DNA from: an uncultured Allorhizobium sp.
GTDB taxonomy: Bacteria > Pseudomonadota > Alphaproteobacteria > Rhizobiales > Rhizobiaceae
Direction of reading: 5' to 3'
Assembly: GCA_958439205.1 (NCBI GenBank)
Contig: OY288189.1
Coordinates: 460,001-511,959 of the forward strand
DNA length: 51,959 nucleotides
This document shows, piece by piece, positions 1-8,320 of the stretch. The position numbers were made by a program, and so were the translations under genes. The notes beneath the pieces were generated by a model, which did no database searches, had not been told where the DNA came from, and saw nothing but the letters and a program-made list of their open reading frames with translations. How positions within the stretch are numbered: position 1 is the first letter of the stretch; every line of letters starts with the position of its first letter.

Positions 1-170
1 TCGGCAAGGAGCATGTCCAGGCGGAACTCGCCGAGTTGGTGCGGGGATCAGCTGGCCGGCAAAGCGCAGACGAAATCACGCTCTTCAAATCCGTAGGCGC
101 CGCCCTCGAAGATCTGGCCGGCGCGATCCTCGCCTATGAGACGGCTCAGAAAGCTGGCGCTGCTCCGTGA
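1..170 (+). CDS. Ornithine cyclodeaminase / mu-crystallin family protein, C-terminal end (partial)
   Basis: The window opens inside a plus-strand gene read in frame from base 3; 55 codons remain before TGA at 168-170. The residues ITLFKSVGAALEDLAGA are typical of the C-terminal helix of the ornithine cyclodeaminase / mu-crystallin family (NAD(P)-dependent enzymes acting on ornithine, alanine or cyclic imino acids). The N-terminal and Rossmann parts lie outside, so the exact substrate cannot be called. The stop codon overlaps the GTG start of hrpB (GTGA), which suggests translational coupling. Confidence 0.75.
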   Translation, partial: GKEHVQAELAELVRGSAGRQSADEITLFKSVGAALEDLAGAILAYETAQKAGAAP

Positions 171-2638
171 CACGCCCTGCCCTTCCTCTTCTTCCGATCA
201 CCGAGAAGCTTGCAGCCCTGGCTGCCGCCCTCGAGACCGGAAACCGCGCCGTCCTCTCCGCGCCCCCGGGCGCCGGCAAGACGACACTGGTTCCACTCCA
301 CCTTCTCGACCAGCCCTGGCGAGAGGATAGTCGGATCATCCTGCTCGAACCCCGGCGGCTTGCAGCGCGTGCTGCAGCATCCCGTATGGCAGCACTTCTA
401 GGAGAAACTGTCGGCGGGACAGTCGGCTATCGCATGCGGCTCGACAACCGGATCAGCGCGCGCACCCGCATCGAAGTGGTGACGGAAGGTGTCTTCGTGC
501 GGATGATCCTTGATGATCCAGAGCTGGAAGGGGTGGCCGCCGTCTTGTTCGACGAGTTCCATGAGAGGTCGCTGGATGCGGATCTCGGCCTTGCCCTGGC
601 GCTCGATGCGCAATCGGCGCTGAGGCCGGACTTGAGGATCCTCGTGATGTCGGCGACGCTCGACGTCGAGCGCATTGCATCTCTTCTCTCGGGCCCGCCG
701 GTGATCATCAGCCAGGGTCGGAGTTTTCCGGTGGAGGTGCGGCATCGGGACAGACCGGGCGACGAGCGGATCGAAGATGCCGTGGCTTCCACCGTGCTCA
801 AGACGCTGGCGGAGGAGCAGGGATCGATCCTCGCCTTCCTGCCGGGACAGGCCGAGATCCGACGCGTGGCAGAACGGCTCGAAGGCCGGGTCGGCGCCGA
901 TGTCGTGCTCACACCTCTTTATGGCATGCTCGGCCAGGCGGAACAGGACGCGGCCATCCGTCCGGCTGCAGCAGGCATGCACAAGGTGGTTCTGGCGACG
1001 TCGATCGCCGAGACCTCGATCACCATCGACGGTGTGCGGGTGGTGATCGACAGCGGCCTGCAACGCCTTCCGGTCTATGAGCCGTCGACGGGTATCACCC
1101 GGCTGGAAACGGTGCGCGTGTCGAAAGCCTCGGCGGATCAGCGGGCCGGCCGTGCCGGGCGAACGGAACCGGGAATTGCAATTCGCCTCTGGCATAGCGG
1201 ACAGACGGCAGCGCTGCCGGCCTTCACGCCGCCGGAGATCCTGTCGAGCGATCTCTCAAGCCTGGCGCTCGACATGGCGCATTGGGGGGTCGCCGATCCG
1301 CGTCAGCTGCTGTTGCTGGACATGCCGCCCGAGGCGGCGCTCAAGGAGGCACGGCAGCTTTTGATCGGGCTTGGTGCGCTGGACGAGGCTCTGCAGCTGA
1401 CGGCCAAGGGCCGGCGGATGCGCGATTTCGGCTTGCCGCCGCGCCTCGCTGCCATGGTGCTCGATGCCGCCGACCACGGCGAGGCCGGGGCTGCGGCAGA
1501 ACTGGCCGTGCTTCTGACAGAGCAGGGTCTTGGCGGCATGGATCTCGACCTGGATGAAAGAATGCGGCAGTTCCGGCGCGACAAGGGAGAGCGGGCGCGC
1601 AATGCCCGCAGCCTAGCACAGCGGCTGTCATCGGGTTTGTCAGATCGAAAGACTGACGGCGCAGGGCTGCCGGCTTCGGCCGGTGCGCTGCTCATCCATG
1701 CCTTTCCGGACCGGGTTGCGCGGCAGCGCGGGGGTCGCGGGCGCTTCGTGATGGCGAATGGTCGCGGTGCGGAGATCGCCGCCACGGAGCGGCTCGCGGG
1801 TGCCGAGCTTCTCGTCATCGCGGATCTCACCGGCAAGGCGGCGCAGGCGCGCGTGCTTGCCGCCGCCGAGGTTACACGCGGCGATATCGAAGCGCTCAAT
1901 CCGAATGCCATCCGGACTGCCGACGAAAGCGGCTTCGATCTTTCGAGCCGCCAGGTGCGCGCGCGCCGCGTGACACGGCTCGGGGCGATTGTCTTCGAAG
2001 AGCAACCTTTGGCCAAACCGAAGGGAGAAGAAGCCGCCAAGGCGCTAGCAGACGGCGTCAGGGCACTCGGGCTCGACGCCCTTCCCTTTTCAAAAGCCGC
2101 CGAGCAGCTTCGGCAACGGCTCGGCTTTCTGTATCGAAGCCTGGGCGATCCCTGGCCTGACACCAGCGACGAGGGTTTGGTCGACCGTCTCGACGTGTGG
2201 TTTATCCCGTTCCAGTCCGGCGTGACGCGCTTTCAGGATGTCAGTGCGGGCAGCCTGCATGACGGGCTGATGTCGCTGGTACCGGGAGGATCCCAGCGGG
2301 AGCTGGAAAGGCTCGTTCCGACGCATTTTACCGCCCCAACGGGCCAGTCGCATCCGATCCGCTATGACGGTGAAGAACCGGTGCTTCAGATCAGAGTGCA
2401 GGAACTCTTCGGGTTGAAGACCCACCCGACGATCGGCGGCGGCAAATTGCCACTGCTGTTGGAGTTGACCTCGCCCGCCCATCGCCCCATTCAGACCACG
2501 CGGGATCTCCCGGGCTTCTGGGCTGGCTCCTGGAAGGATGTGCGCGCCGACATGCGCGGCCGCTACCCGAAGCATCCCTGGCCTGAAGACCCCGCTGCGG
2601 CGCAGCCAACGACACGAGCGAAACCCCGCGGGACCTGA
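167..2638 (+). CDS. hrpB: ATP-dependent helicase HrpB
   Basis: A DEAH-type RNA helicase of 823 aa, the usual HrpB length, cytoplasmic; its physiological substrate is not well defined in this family. Visible helicase motifs are the P-loop GAGKT at residues 35-39, the box DEFH at 129-132 followed by ERSLD (the HrpB form of DEAH), motif III SAT at 162-164 and motif VI QRAGRAGR at 325-332. The C-terminal third corresponds to the HrpB-specific region. Translation starts with GTG, overlapping the upstream stop by 4 nt. The actS gene starts 25 nt after the stop, so co-transcription with actS is plausible. Confidence 0.95.
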   Translation: MTRPALPLLPITEKLAALAAALETGNRAVLSAPPGAGKTTLVPLHLLDQPWREDSRIILLEPRRLAARAAASRMAALLGETVGGTVGYRMRLDNRISARTRIEVVTEGVFVRMILDDPELEGVAAVLFDEFHERSLDADLGLALALDAQSALRPDLRILVMSATLDVERIASLLSGPPVIISQGRSFPVEVRHRDRPGDERIEDAVASTVLKTLAEEQGSILAFLPGQAEIRRVAERLEGRVGADVVLTPLYGMLGQAEQDAAIRPAAAGMHKVVLATSIAETSITIDGVRVVIDSGLQRLPVYEPSTGITRLETVRVSKASADQRAGRAGRTEPGIAIRLWHSGQTAALPAFTPPEILSSDLSSLALDMAHWGVADPRQLLLLDMPPEAALKEARQLLIGLGALDEALQLTAKGRRMRDFGLPPRLAAMVLDAADHGEAGAAAELAVLLTEQGLGGMDLDLDERMRQFRRDKGERARNARSLAQRLSSGLSDRKTDGAGLPASAGALLIHAFPDRVARQRGGRGRFVMANGRGAEIAATERLAGAELLVIADLTGKAAQARVLAAAEVTRGDIEALNPNAIRTADESGFDLSSRQVRARRVTRLGAIVFEEQPLAKPKGEEAAKALADGVRALGLDALPFSKAAEQLRQRLGFLYRSLGDPWPDTSDEGLVDRLDVWFIPFQSGVTRFQDVSAGSLHDGLMSLVPGGSQRELERLVPTHFTAPTGQSHPIRYDGEEPVLQIRVQELFGLKTHPTIGGGKLPLLLELTSPAHRPIQTTRDLPGFWAGSWKDVRADMRGRYPKHPWPEDPAAAQPTTRAKPRGT

Positions 2639-2663
2639 GGGCGCGGCAAGACAGGGGATACGG

Positions 2664-3965
2664 ATGAGCATGGATCTGGCAGCGAAATTCGGCCCGAGCA
2701 GCCGACGCCTTCGCCTGGAGACACTGGTGAAGCTGCGCTGGGTCGCCGTTGCAGGCCAGTTGCTGACGATCCTCATCGTGGCGCTGTGGTTCGACTTTAC
2801 CCTGCCATTGATGACCTGCCTCGGGTTGATCGCAGCACTGGCCGCAGCAAACTCGCTGCTATCGGTCGCCTTTCCGCCAACCTATCGGCTGGAGCCCGCC
2901 GCGGCATTCGCGGTGCTGGCCCTCGATCTGTTTCAGATGGGCGCGCTGCTCTTCATAACGGGTGGCCTCAACAATCCCTTCGCCCCCCTGATCTGCATCC
3001 CCGTCATCATTTCCTTCGCGTCGCAGCCGAGCCGTCATTCGATCGCTCTTTTCATTACCGCGCTCGCCTTCATTACGCTTCTCGCCTTCACGCCCTATCC
3101 CCTGCCCTGGTTCGAAGGCCGGACACTCGAAGTCCATCCGCTCCTGCAGCTGGGCATGTGGAGCTCCATCGTCTCGATGACCGCCTTTGCCGCCTTCTAT
3201 GCCTATCGCGTATCGCAGGAGGCGAGCCTGCTCGCGGACGCGCTGACGGCAACGGAACTGATCCTGCAGCGGGAGAAACACCTGCATCAGCTGGATGGGC
3301 TTGCCGCCGCCGCGGCCCATGAGCTCGGCACTCCGCTTGCAACGATCAGCGTCGTCGCCAAGGAAATGGAACGCGATCTCGGCCATGACGAGCGCTACCG
3401 GGAAGACGTGCAGTTGTTGCGCAGTCAGAGCGAGCGGTGCCGGGATATCCTGCGCCGCCTGACGTCGCTGGCAACAGAGGGCGAAGCGCATATGCGCGAG
3501 CTTCCGCTCTCGTCGATGATCGAGGAGGTCATTGCACCGCATCGGGAATTCGGGGTGAAGGTGGAGCTGATCGAGCTTTCGGAGCGCGCGCTCGAACCGG
3601 TTGGTACCCGCAACCCGGCCATTCTCTATGGTCTCGGCAACCTTCTAGAAAACGCGGTGGATTATGCCCGCTCGAAGGTGACGGTCAGCGTCGAGCATAC
3701 GGCAGCCGATGTGACGGTGACGATCGAGGACGATGGCGCCGGTTTCTCGGCCGGGGTCTTGCAAAGAATTGGCGAGCCCTATGTTACGAGCAGGCAGAGC
3801 GATACACGCGCCGGCGGCCTGGGTCTGGGGCTTTTCATAGCCAAGACCCTGCTCGAACGGTCCGGAGCCGCGCTTCGGTTCGAAAATCGCAGTCCCGAAG
3901 GGTCCGGGGCGCGGGTCGTGGTCAACTGGCCGCGCGAGTACATGGAATTGGACACGTCGTTATGA
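2664..3965 (+). CDS. actS: Redox sensor histidine kinase ActS (RegB/PrrB family)
   Basis: A 433-aa membrane sensor kinase of the RegB/ActS family, which with ActR/RegA controls redox- and acid-related genes. The N-terminal half is a series of hydrophobic segments (about residues 30-190). It contains GGLNNPF at 100-106, matching the quinone-sensing GGxxNPF motif of RegB. The phospho-acceptor is His219 in HELGTPL. Cys259 in ERCRDIL has the same 40-residue spacing from that His as the redox-active Cys265 has from His225 in Rhodobacter RegB. The ATPase domain shows an N-box (NLLENAVDYA) and GLGLGLF. ATG at 2664 is chosen; a second ATG lies two codons later. The cognate regulator follows 72 nt downstream. 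Confidence 0.94.
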   Translation: MSMDLAAKFGPSSRRLRLETLVKLRWVAVAGQLLTILIVALWFDFTLPLMTCLGLIAALAAANSLLSVAFPPTYRLEPAAAFAVLALDLFQMGALLFITGGLNNPFAPLICIPVIISFASQPSRHSIALFITALAFITLLAFTPYPLPWFEGRTLEVHPLLQLGMWSSIVSMTAFAAFYAYRVSQEASLLADALTATELILQREKHLHQLDGLAAAAAHELGTPLATISVVAKEMERDLGHDERYREDVQLLRSQSERCRDILRRLTSLATEGEAHMRELPLSSMIEEVIAPHREFGVKVELIELSERALEPVGTRNPAILYGLGNLLENAVDYARSKVTVSVEHTAADVTVTIEDDGAGFSAGVLQRIGEPYVTSRQSDTRAGGLGLGLFIAKTLLERSGAALRFENRSPEGSGARVVVNWPREYMELDTSL

Positions 3966-4037
3966 CTTTACCTGTGCGGCCTTGGCCCGCATAAGGTCGA
4001 CAGCGCAGTTTTTTCAAACAGCCGCAGGAACAAGAAG

Positions 4038-4634
4038 ATGGCAGACGCAGTATCACAGGTCGCAAAATCCGCCGCAGGCACGCCAGCAGCCGGCAGTCAT
4101 GACCTCGGCCCTGATCCTTCCCTCCTGATCGTTGATGACGATGCGCCGTTCCTGCGCCGTCTGGCCCGCGCCATGGAAAGCCGCGGCTTCGTGGTCGAGC
4201 TTGCCGGTTCTGTCGCAGAAGGTATTGCCAAGGCCAAGGAGGCAGCTCCCAGCTATGCCGTGGTCGATCTGCGGCTCGGAGACGGCACAGGGCTCGAAGT
4301 GATCGAAGCAATCCGGGAGCGGCGGTCGGATACCCGCATCATCGTGCTCACCGGCTATGGCAATATCGCGACGGCAGTTACCGCCGTGAAACTCGGCGCG
4401 CTTGACTATCTCGCCAAGCCCGCGGATGCGGACGATGTTTATCTGGCGCTGACCCAGCGGCCCGGCGAGAAGGCGGAGATCCCCGAAAACCCGATGTCGG
4501 CCGACCGGATCCGTTGGGAACACATCCAGCGCGTCTACGAAAGCTGCGAGCGGAACGTTTCGGAGACGGCGCGGCGGCTGAACATGCACCGCCGGACATT
4601 GCAGCGCATTCTGGCCAAACGCGCGCCGAAGTAA
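4038..4634 (+). CDS. actR: Response regulator ActR (RegA/PrrA family)
   Basis: A 198-aa response regulator paired with ActS. The receiver domain (about residues 30-145) has an acidic pocket (VDDDAP) and the phospho-acceptor Asp77 in VVDLRLGDG. The C-terminus is a Fis-type helix-turn-helix (about 160-192) with ETARRLNMHRRTLQRIL, nearly invariant in RegA/ActR proteins. It is an activator/repressor of redox-responsive promoters. The N-terminal 25 residues before the receiver are slightly longer than in RegA; the 'GCAGGAACAAGAAG' stretch before ATG supports this start. The stop abuts the convergent mmcB stop with no bases between, so no dedicated terminator separates them. Confidence 0.94.
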   Translation: MADAVSQVAKSAAGTPAAGSHDLGPDPSLLIVDDDAPFLRRLARAMESRGFVVELAGSVAEGIAKAKEAAPSYAVVDLRLGDGTGLEVIEAIRERRSDTRIIVLTGYGNIATAVTAVKLGALDYLAKPADADDVYLALTQRPGEKAEIPENPMSADRIRWEHIQRVYESCERNVSETARRLNMHRRTLQRILAKRAPK

Positions 4635-5123
4635 TCAGACCGATTTGAGTTGAGCGGCCCATTCCGCGGCAAGAAGCCTTTGTGCGGCGGCCCTCGAGAA
4701 ATCGAGGGTCACGGACTTGCGTGTCGCGGGGGGCAGTCGATGCTCCGGCGCGTCCCTCAGCATGTGGCCGGAATATCCGTCCGACAGGAACAATCCGCAG
4801 TCCTCGGGGAAGATCTCCAAGGGCACGCCCGCATGGGTCGCGAAGAACAGACGGTCGCAGTAGCGTCGATAGTCCGGCCATTTCCTGTCGACGCGAAAAT
4901 CCTCGATCGACGACTTGATCTCGATAATCCAGATCTCGCCCTTTTCCGACAGGCCAATGAGGTCGGCGCGTCGTCCGTTGGACAGCGTCAATTCCGGCAA
5001 CATGGCGAAACGCATCTCCGCCAGCAGGATCTGGACACCGCGGCGAATCATCATCGCACGATCGGACTGCCGCCCGTCGATTAAGGGATTGTTTACTGCG
5101 ACAGAGACTAAGGTCATGGACAA
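4635..5123 (-). CDS. mmcB: MmcB family DNA repair protein (putative endonuclease)
   Basis: 162 aa, similar to MmcB of Caulobacter, a small protein of the alphaproteobacterial damage response with a predicted PD-(D/E)XK-like nuclease fold. The core is recognisable: RRADLIGL followed by EIWIIEIKSSIEDFRVDRKWPDY. The D...E-x-K pattern (Asp in RADL, Glu-Ile-Lys in IEIKSS) is the likely active site. It ends directly against actR on the other strand. Function in this organism is inferred from the family only. The start could be either of the closely spaced Met codons at the N-terminus. Confidence 0.85.
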   Translation of the reverse strand: MSMTLVSVAVNNPLIDGRQSDRAMMIRRGVQILLAEMRFAMLPELTLSNGRRADLIGLSEKGEIWIIEIKSSIEDFRVDRKWPDYRRYCDRLFFATHAGVPLEIFPEDCGLFLSDGYSGHMLRDAPEHRLPPATRKSVTLDFSRAAAQRLLAAEWAAQLKSV

Positions 5124-5248
5124 CTCCCCTCCGCACGCTCAAGTCTGTTGCAAAAAAGCAATGCGGAGTCATTTTGCAGCGCCGAAGACATTCGGCGGAA
5201 GTACGGCACTTGCGTCGCCGAGATTAATTCAAAATAAACCATAATCAA

Positions 5249-5268
5249 AGATGGTCGACGAACCATCT
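5249..5268. repeat. Short inverted repeat in the leader of the L,D-transpeptidase gene
   Basis: Perfect 7-bp arms AGATGGT (5249-5255) and ACCATCT (5262-5268) are separated by CGACGA. The repeat sits 15 nt before the ATG at 5283, where no purine-rich ribosome binding site is visible. It may be an operator or an mRNA hairpin affecting initiation; chance is not excluded for arms this short. Confidence 0.35.
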
Positions 5269-5282
5269 CCCAGCCATCACCC

Positions 5283-5960
5283 ATGAGCTTCCTTATGCGC
5301 TTCCGCAATATAATGACGTCGCTCGGCCTGGTCATGTCGCTAGGCCTCGCGGGCTGCACGACGACGACTGGTGAAAAAGCCGAAGTCGCCGAAACCACCA
5401 AGGTTCAGATCTTCAGCGACTCCTACGGCTCGGTCACGGACGCAGGCTATGCGCTGCCCGCGATTCCGATTCAGAAGGTCGACAAGAAGTTTCATCGACA
5501 AATTGTCGATTATGCGACCGCGGAGAAGCCCGGCACTGTCGTCGTGAACACCCGCGAGCGCTTCCTCTATTACGTGATGCCGCGCGGCAAGGCTGTTCGT
5601 TACGGCATCGGCGTCGGCAAGCAGGGTTTCGCATGGCAGGGTGAAGCCTATATCGCCTGGAAGCAGGCATGGCCGACCTGGCACCCGCCGAAGGAAATGG
5701 CAGAGCGCAAGCCTGAGGTCGCGAAGTATGTCGAGAAGGGCATGGACCCCGGTCTTCGCAACCCGCTGGGCGCCCGCGCCATGTATCTCTTCAACGAGAA
5801 GGGTCAGGACACGCTGTTCCGCCTGCACGGCACGCCGGAATGGGCCTCGATCGGTACGGCTGCGTCTTCGGGCTGCATTCGCATGATGAACCAGGACGTG
5901 ATCGACCTGTACAATCGCGTGAAGCCCGGTCGCAACTCCAAGGTCGTTGTTCAGCAGTAA
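5283..5960 (+). CDS. L,D-transpeptidase family lipoprotein (YkuD domain)
   Basis: 225 aa with a lipoprotein signal: positively charged start, hydrophobic stretch and lipobox LAGC with Cys25, so probably anchored in the outer membrane facing the periplasm. A YkuD/ErfK catalytic domain follows (about residues 75-220), with HGT at His182 and the catalytic SSGCIRM at Cys198. Such enzymes form 3-3 peptidoglycan cross-links or attach outer-membrane proteins to peptidoglycan, a prominent activity in Rhizobiales. It stands alone between divergent mmcB and a strong terminator. No clear Shine-Dalgarno precedes ATG 5283; ATG five codons later is an alternative. Confidence 0.9.
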   Translation: MSFLMRFRNIMTSLGLVMSLGLAGCTTTTGEKAEVAETTKVQIFSDSYGSVTDAGYALPAIPIQKVDKKFHRQIVDYATAEKPGTVVVNTRERFLYYVMPRGKAVRYGIGVGKQGFAWQGEAYIAWKQAWPTWHPPKEMAERKPEVAKYVEKGMDPGLRNPLGARAMYLFNEKGQDTLFRLHGTPEWASIGTAASSGCIRMMNQDVIDLYNRVKPGRNSKVVVQQ

Positions 5961-5983
5961 TCTGCCGACACGTCGTTCAAACG

Positions 5984-6018
5984 AAAGACCCGCTGGATCG
6001 CTCCAGCGGGTCTTTTTG
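5984..6018 (+). terminator. Rho-independent terminator of the L,D-transpeptidase gene
   Basis: A 14-bp stem, AAAGACCCGCTGGA / TCCAGCGGGTCTTT, with a TCGC loop (5984-5997 and 6002-6015) followed by a T-rich tract. It lies 23 nt after the stop at 5960 and faces the convergent glcB end at 6043. The matching A-run on the left is short, so it is stronger on plus than on minus. Confidence 0.9.
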
Positions 6019-6042
6019 TTTGATGACACTCATCCCGGAGGA

Positions 6043-8214
6043 TCAAGCAGCGGCTTTCGCCTTGAGTTCGATGCGGCGGCGATGAAGGACAGGCTCGGTA
6101 TAGCCATTGGGCTGCTCCCGGCCCTTCAGGACGAGATCGAGGGCTGCCTGGAAGGCGACGGAGCCGTCATAGTCATTAGCCATGGCGACATAGGCGGGAT
6201 CGGCAGCATTCTGGCCATCGACGACGATCGCCATCCGCTTCAAGGTCTCAATCACCTGTTCCTCAGTCACCACGCCATGATGCAGCCAGTTGGCCATATG
6301 CTGGGCCGAGATGCGCAAGGTGGCCCGATCTTCCATCAGGCCGACATTGTTGATGTCAGGGACCTTGGAGCAGCCGACGCCCTGGTCGATCCAGCGGACG
6401 ACATAGCCGAGAATGCCCTGGGCATTATTGTCGAGCTCGCGCTGGATCTCTTCCGGGGTCCAGTTCGGCCGGGTTGCGACCGGCACGGAGAGGATGTCGG
6501 CCAGTTTTGCGCGCGGCCGGGACTTCAAGGTCTTCTGCACGTCGGCCACGTTGACGCTGTGATAATGGGTGGAATGCAGGGTTGCTGCGGTCGGCGATGG
6601 GACCCAGGCGGTGTTTGCACCGGCTTTCGGATGGGCGATCTTCTGCTCCAGCATGGCCGCCATCAAATCGGGCATGGCCCACATGCCCTTGCCGATCTGG
6701 GCGTGGCCCGACAGGCCGCATTCGAGACCGATGTCGACGTTCCAGTTTTCATAGGCCGAAATCCAGGCCGCCTGCTTCATGTCACCCTTGCGGATCATCG
6801 GACCCGCTTCCATCGAGGTATGGATCTCGTCGCCGGTGCGGTCGAGGAAGCCGGTATTGATGAAGACAACGCGCTCGCGGGCGGCGCGGATGCATTCCTT
6901 GAGGTTGACGGTGGTGCGGCGCTCCTCGTCCATGATGCCCATCTTGATCGTGTTGGGCGCCATGCCGACGAGTTCTTCGACGGCCGAGAAGATCTCGCAG
7001 GCGAAGGCGACCTCTTCCGGTCCGTGCATCTTGGGCTTCACGACATACATGGAGCCGGCGCGGGAATTCTTGCGGCGTCCGTTCGGACCGATGTCATGCA
7101 GCGCGATCAGGGCGGTGATCGCTGCGTCCATGATGCCTTCCGGCACCTCGTTTCCGTTGCGGTCGGTGATCGCCGGATTGGTCATGAGGTGACCGACATT
7201 GCGGATCAGCATGAGGGAGCGACCAGGCAAGGTGACAGCACCTGCGTCCCCACCTGTGAGCGTGACGTCGTCGCTGAGCGCGCGGGTGAACGTCTTGCCG
7301 CCCTTCGACACTTCTTCCGTGAGGTCGCCCTTCATCAGGCCGAGCCAATTCGAATAAACGACGACTTTGTCCTCTGCATCGACAGCGGCGACCGAGTCTT
7401 CGCAGTCCATGATGGTGGTGAGCGCCGATTCCGTCCGGCAGTCGTTGATACCTGCCGGGTCGGCCTTTCCGATGACACCCGTCTTGTCGACGAGGATTTC
7501 GACATGCAAACCGTTCTTGCGCAGGAAGATGCTTGCGGGAGCGGATACCTCGCCGACGAAGCCAGCGAACTGGGCCGGATCTGCTAGGCCCGTCATGCCG
7601 CCATCCTCAAGACGGACCGAGAGTGCGCCGTTTTCGACCGCGAGGCTGGCCACCTTGTCCCAGGCGCCTGCTGCCAGCGGGGCGGAGCGATCGAGGAAGG
7701 CACGTACCCAGGCGATGACCTTGGCGCCGCGGACTGGATTGTAGCCCTTGCCCTTTTCGGCACCGTCAGCCTCGGAAATCGCATCCGTCCCATAAAGCGC
7801 GTCATACAGCGAGCCCCAGCGGGCATTTGCAGCGTTCAGGGCGTAGCGGGCGTTCATGACAGGAACGACAAGCTGGGGGCCTGCGAGGGTCGAGATCTCC
7901 GGATCAACATTGGCCGTTTCGATCTTGAAGTCAGGCCCCTCCGGCAGAAGATACCCAATCTCGCGCAGAAATGCTTCGTAGGCTGCCAGGTCAGACGGGG
8001 CACCGTTCTGCCGGTACCATGCGTCGATCTCGGCCTGAAGGCTATCCCGCTTGGCCAGAAGGGCGCGGTTCTTCGGTGCGAGAGCATGCACGATCTTCGA
8101 GAAGCCGGCAAAGAAGCTATCCGCGTCGACCTCCGTTCCCGGGATCGCCCGGGCAACGATGAAATCATACAGACGCTGGTCGATCGAAAGTCCGTGGGCT
8201 TCAACTGATGGCAT
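6043..8214 (-). CDS. glcB: Malate synthase G
   Basis: Condenses glyoxylate with acetyl-CoA to malate, the second step of the glyoxylate shunt and the route for glycolate/glyoxylate use; cytosolic monomer. With ATG at 8214 the protein is 723 aa, the standard isoform-G length, and GAGGAGTG lies just upstream, so I reject an in-frame start 57 nt further out. Signature segments are [22 protein letters not shown] with Cys615, and [10 protein letters not shown] with Asp629, the catalytic-base position; the Cys-Asp spacing equals that of E. coli GlcB (617/631). Two palindromes at 8295-8320 in the promoter region suggest regulation by carbon source. Confidence 0.97.
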   Translation of the reverse strand: MPSVEAHGLSIDQRLYDFIVARAIPGTEVDADSFFAGFSKIVHALAPKNRALLAKRDSLQAEIDAWYRQNGAPSDLAAYEAFLREIGYLLPEGPDFKIETANVDPEISTLAGPQLVVPVMNARYALNAANARWGSLYDALYGTDAISEADGAEKGKGYNPVRGAKVIAWVRAFLDRSAPLAAGAWDKVASLAVENGALSVRLEDGGMTGLADPAQFAGFVGEVSAPASIFLRKNGLHVEILVDKTGVIGKADPAGINDCRTESALTTIMDCEDSVAAVDAEDKVVVYSNWLGLMKGDLTEEVSKGGKTFTRALSDDVTLTGGDAGAVTLPGRSLMLIRNVGHLMTNPAITDRNGNEVPEGIMDAAITALIALHDIGPNGRRKNSRAGSMYVVKPKMHGPEEVAFACEIFSAVEELVGMAPNTIKMGIMDEERRTTVNLKECIRAARERVVFINTGFLDRTGDEIHTSMEAGPMIRKGDMKQAAWISAYENWNVDIGLECGLSGHAQIGKGMWAMPDLMAAMLEQKIAHPKAGANTAWVPSPTAATLHSTHYHSVNVADVQKTLKSRPRAKLADILSVPVATRPNWTPEEIQRELDNNAQGILGYVVRWIDQGVGCSKVPDINNVGLMEDRATLRISAQHMANWLHHGVVTEEQVIETLKRMAIVVDGQNAADPAYVAMANDYDGSVAFQAALDLVLKGREQPNGYTEPVLHRRRIELKAKAAA

Positions 8215-8294
8215 GACGTCACTCCTCGCACTGAATTCGTTTTCGGATGGCAGCATCGCGCCGAACCGCATTAGCAGTCAATCAGTCATAAGTT

Positions 8295-8320
8295 AGAAAT
8301 ATTCTTTCCAAAATGGAAAG
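8295..8320. promoter_or_regulatory. Overlapping palindromes upstream of glcB (candidate operator)
   Basis: CTTTCCA-AAA-TGGAAAG is a perfect 7-bp-arm palindrome at 8304-8320. Overlapping it by two bases is AGAA-ATA-TTCT at 8295-8305. Both lie 80-120 nt upstream of the glcB ATG (8214), immediately after the hydantoinase stop. The TTTCCA/TGGAAA half-sites resemble sites of IclR-type regulators of glyoxylate genes. A regulator of this type is inferred, not shown. The AT-rich stem could instead act as a weak terminator for the upstream gene. Confidence 0.45.

Noticed and set aside
3966..4037. Possible terminator or attenuator between actS and actR (GC repeat and a later T-run)
   Set aside because: The arms are imperfect (one inserted base) and the TTTTTT lies about 25 nt from the stem, not next to it.
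5947..7587. Long open frame on plus opposite glcB (546 codons)
   Set aside because: It is antisense to the well-supported malate synthase G and encodes His/Gly/Asp-rich low-similarity sequence typical of a shadow frame in GC-rich DNA.
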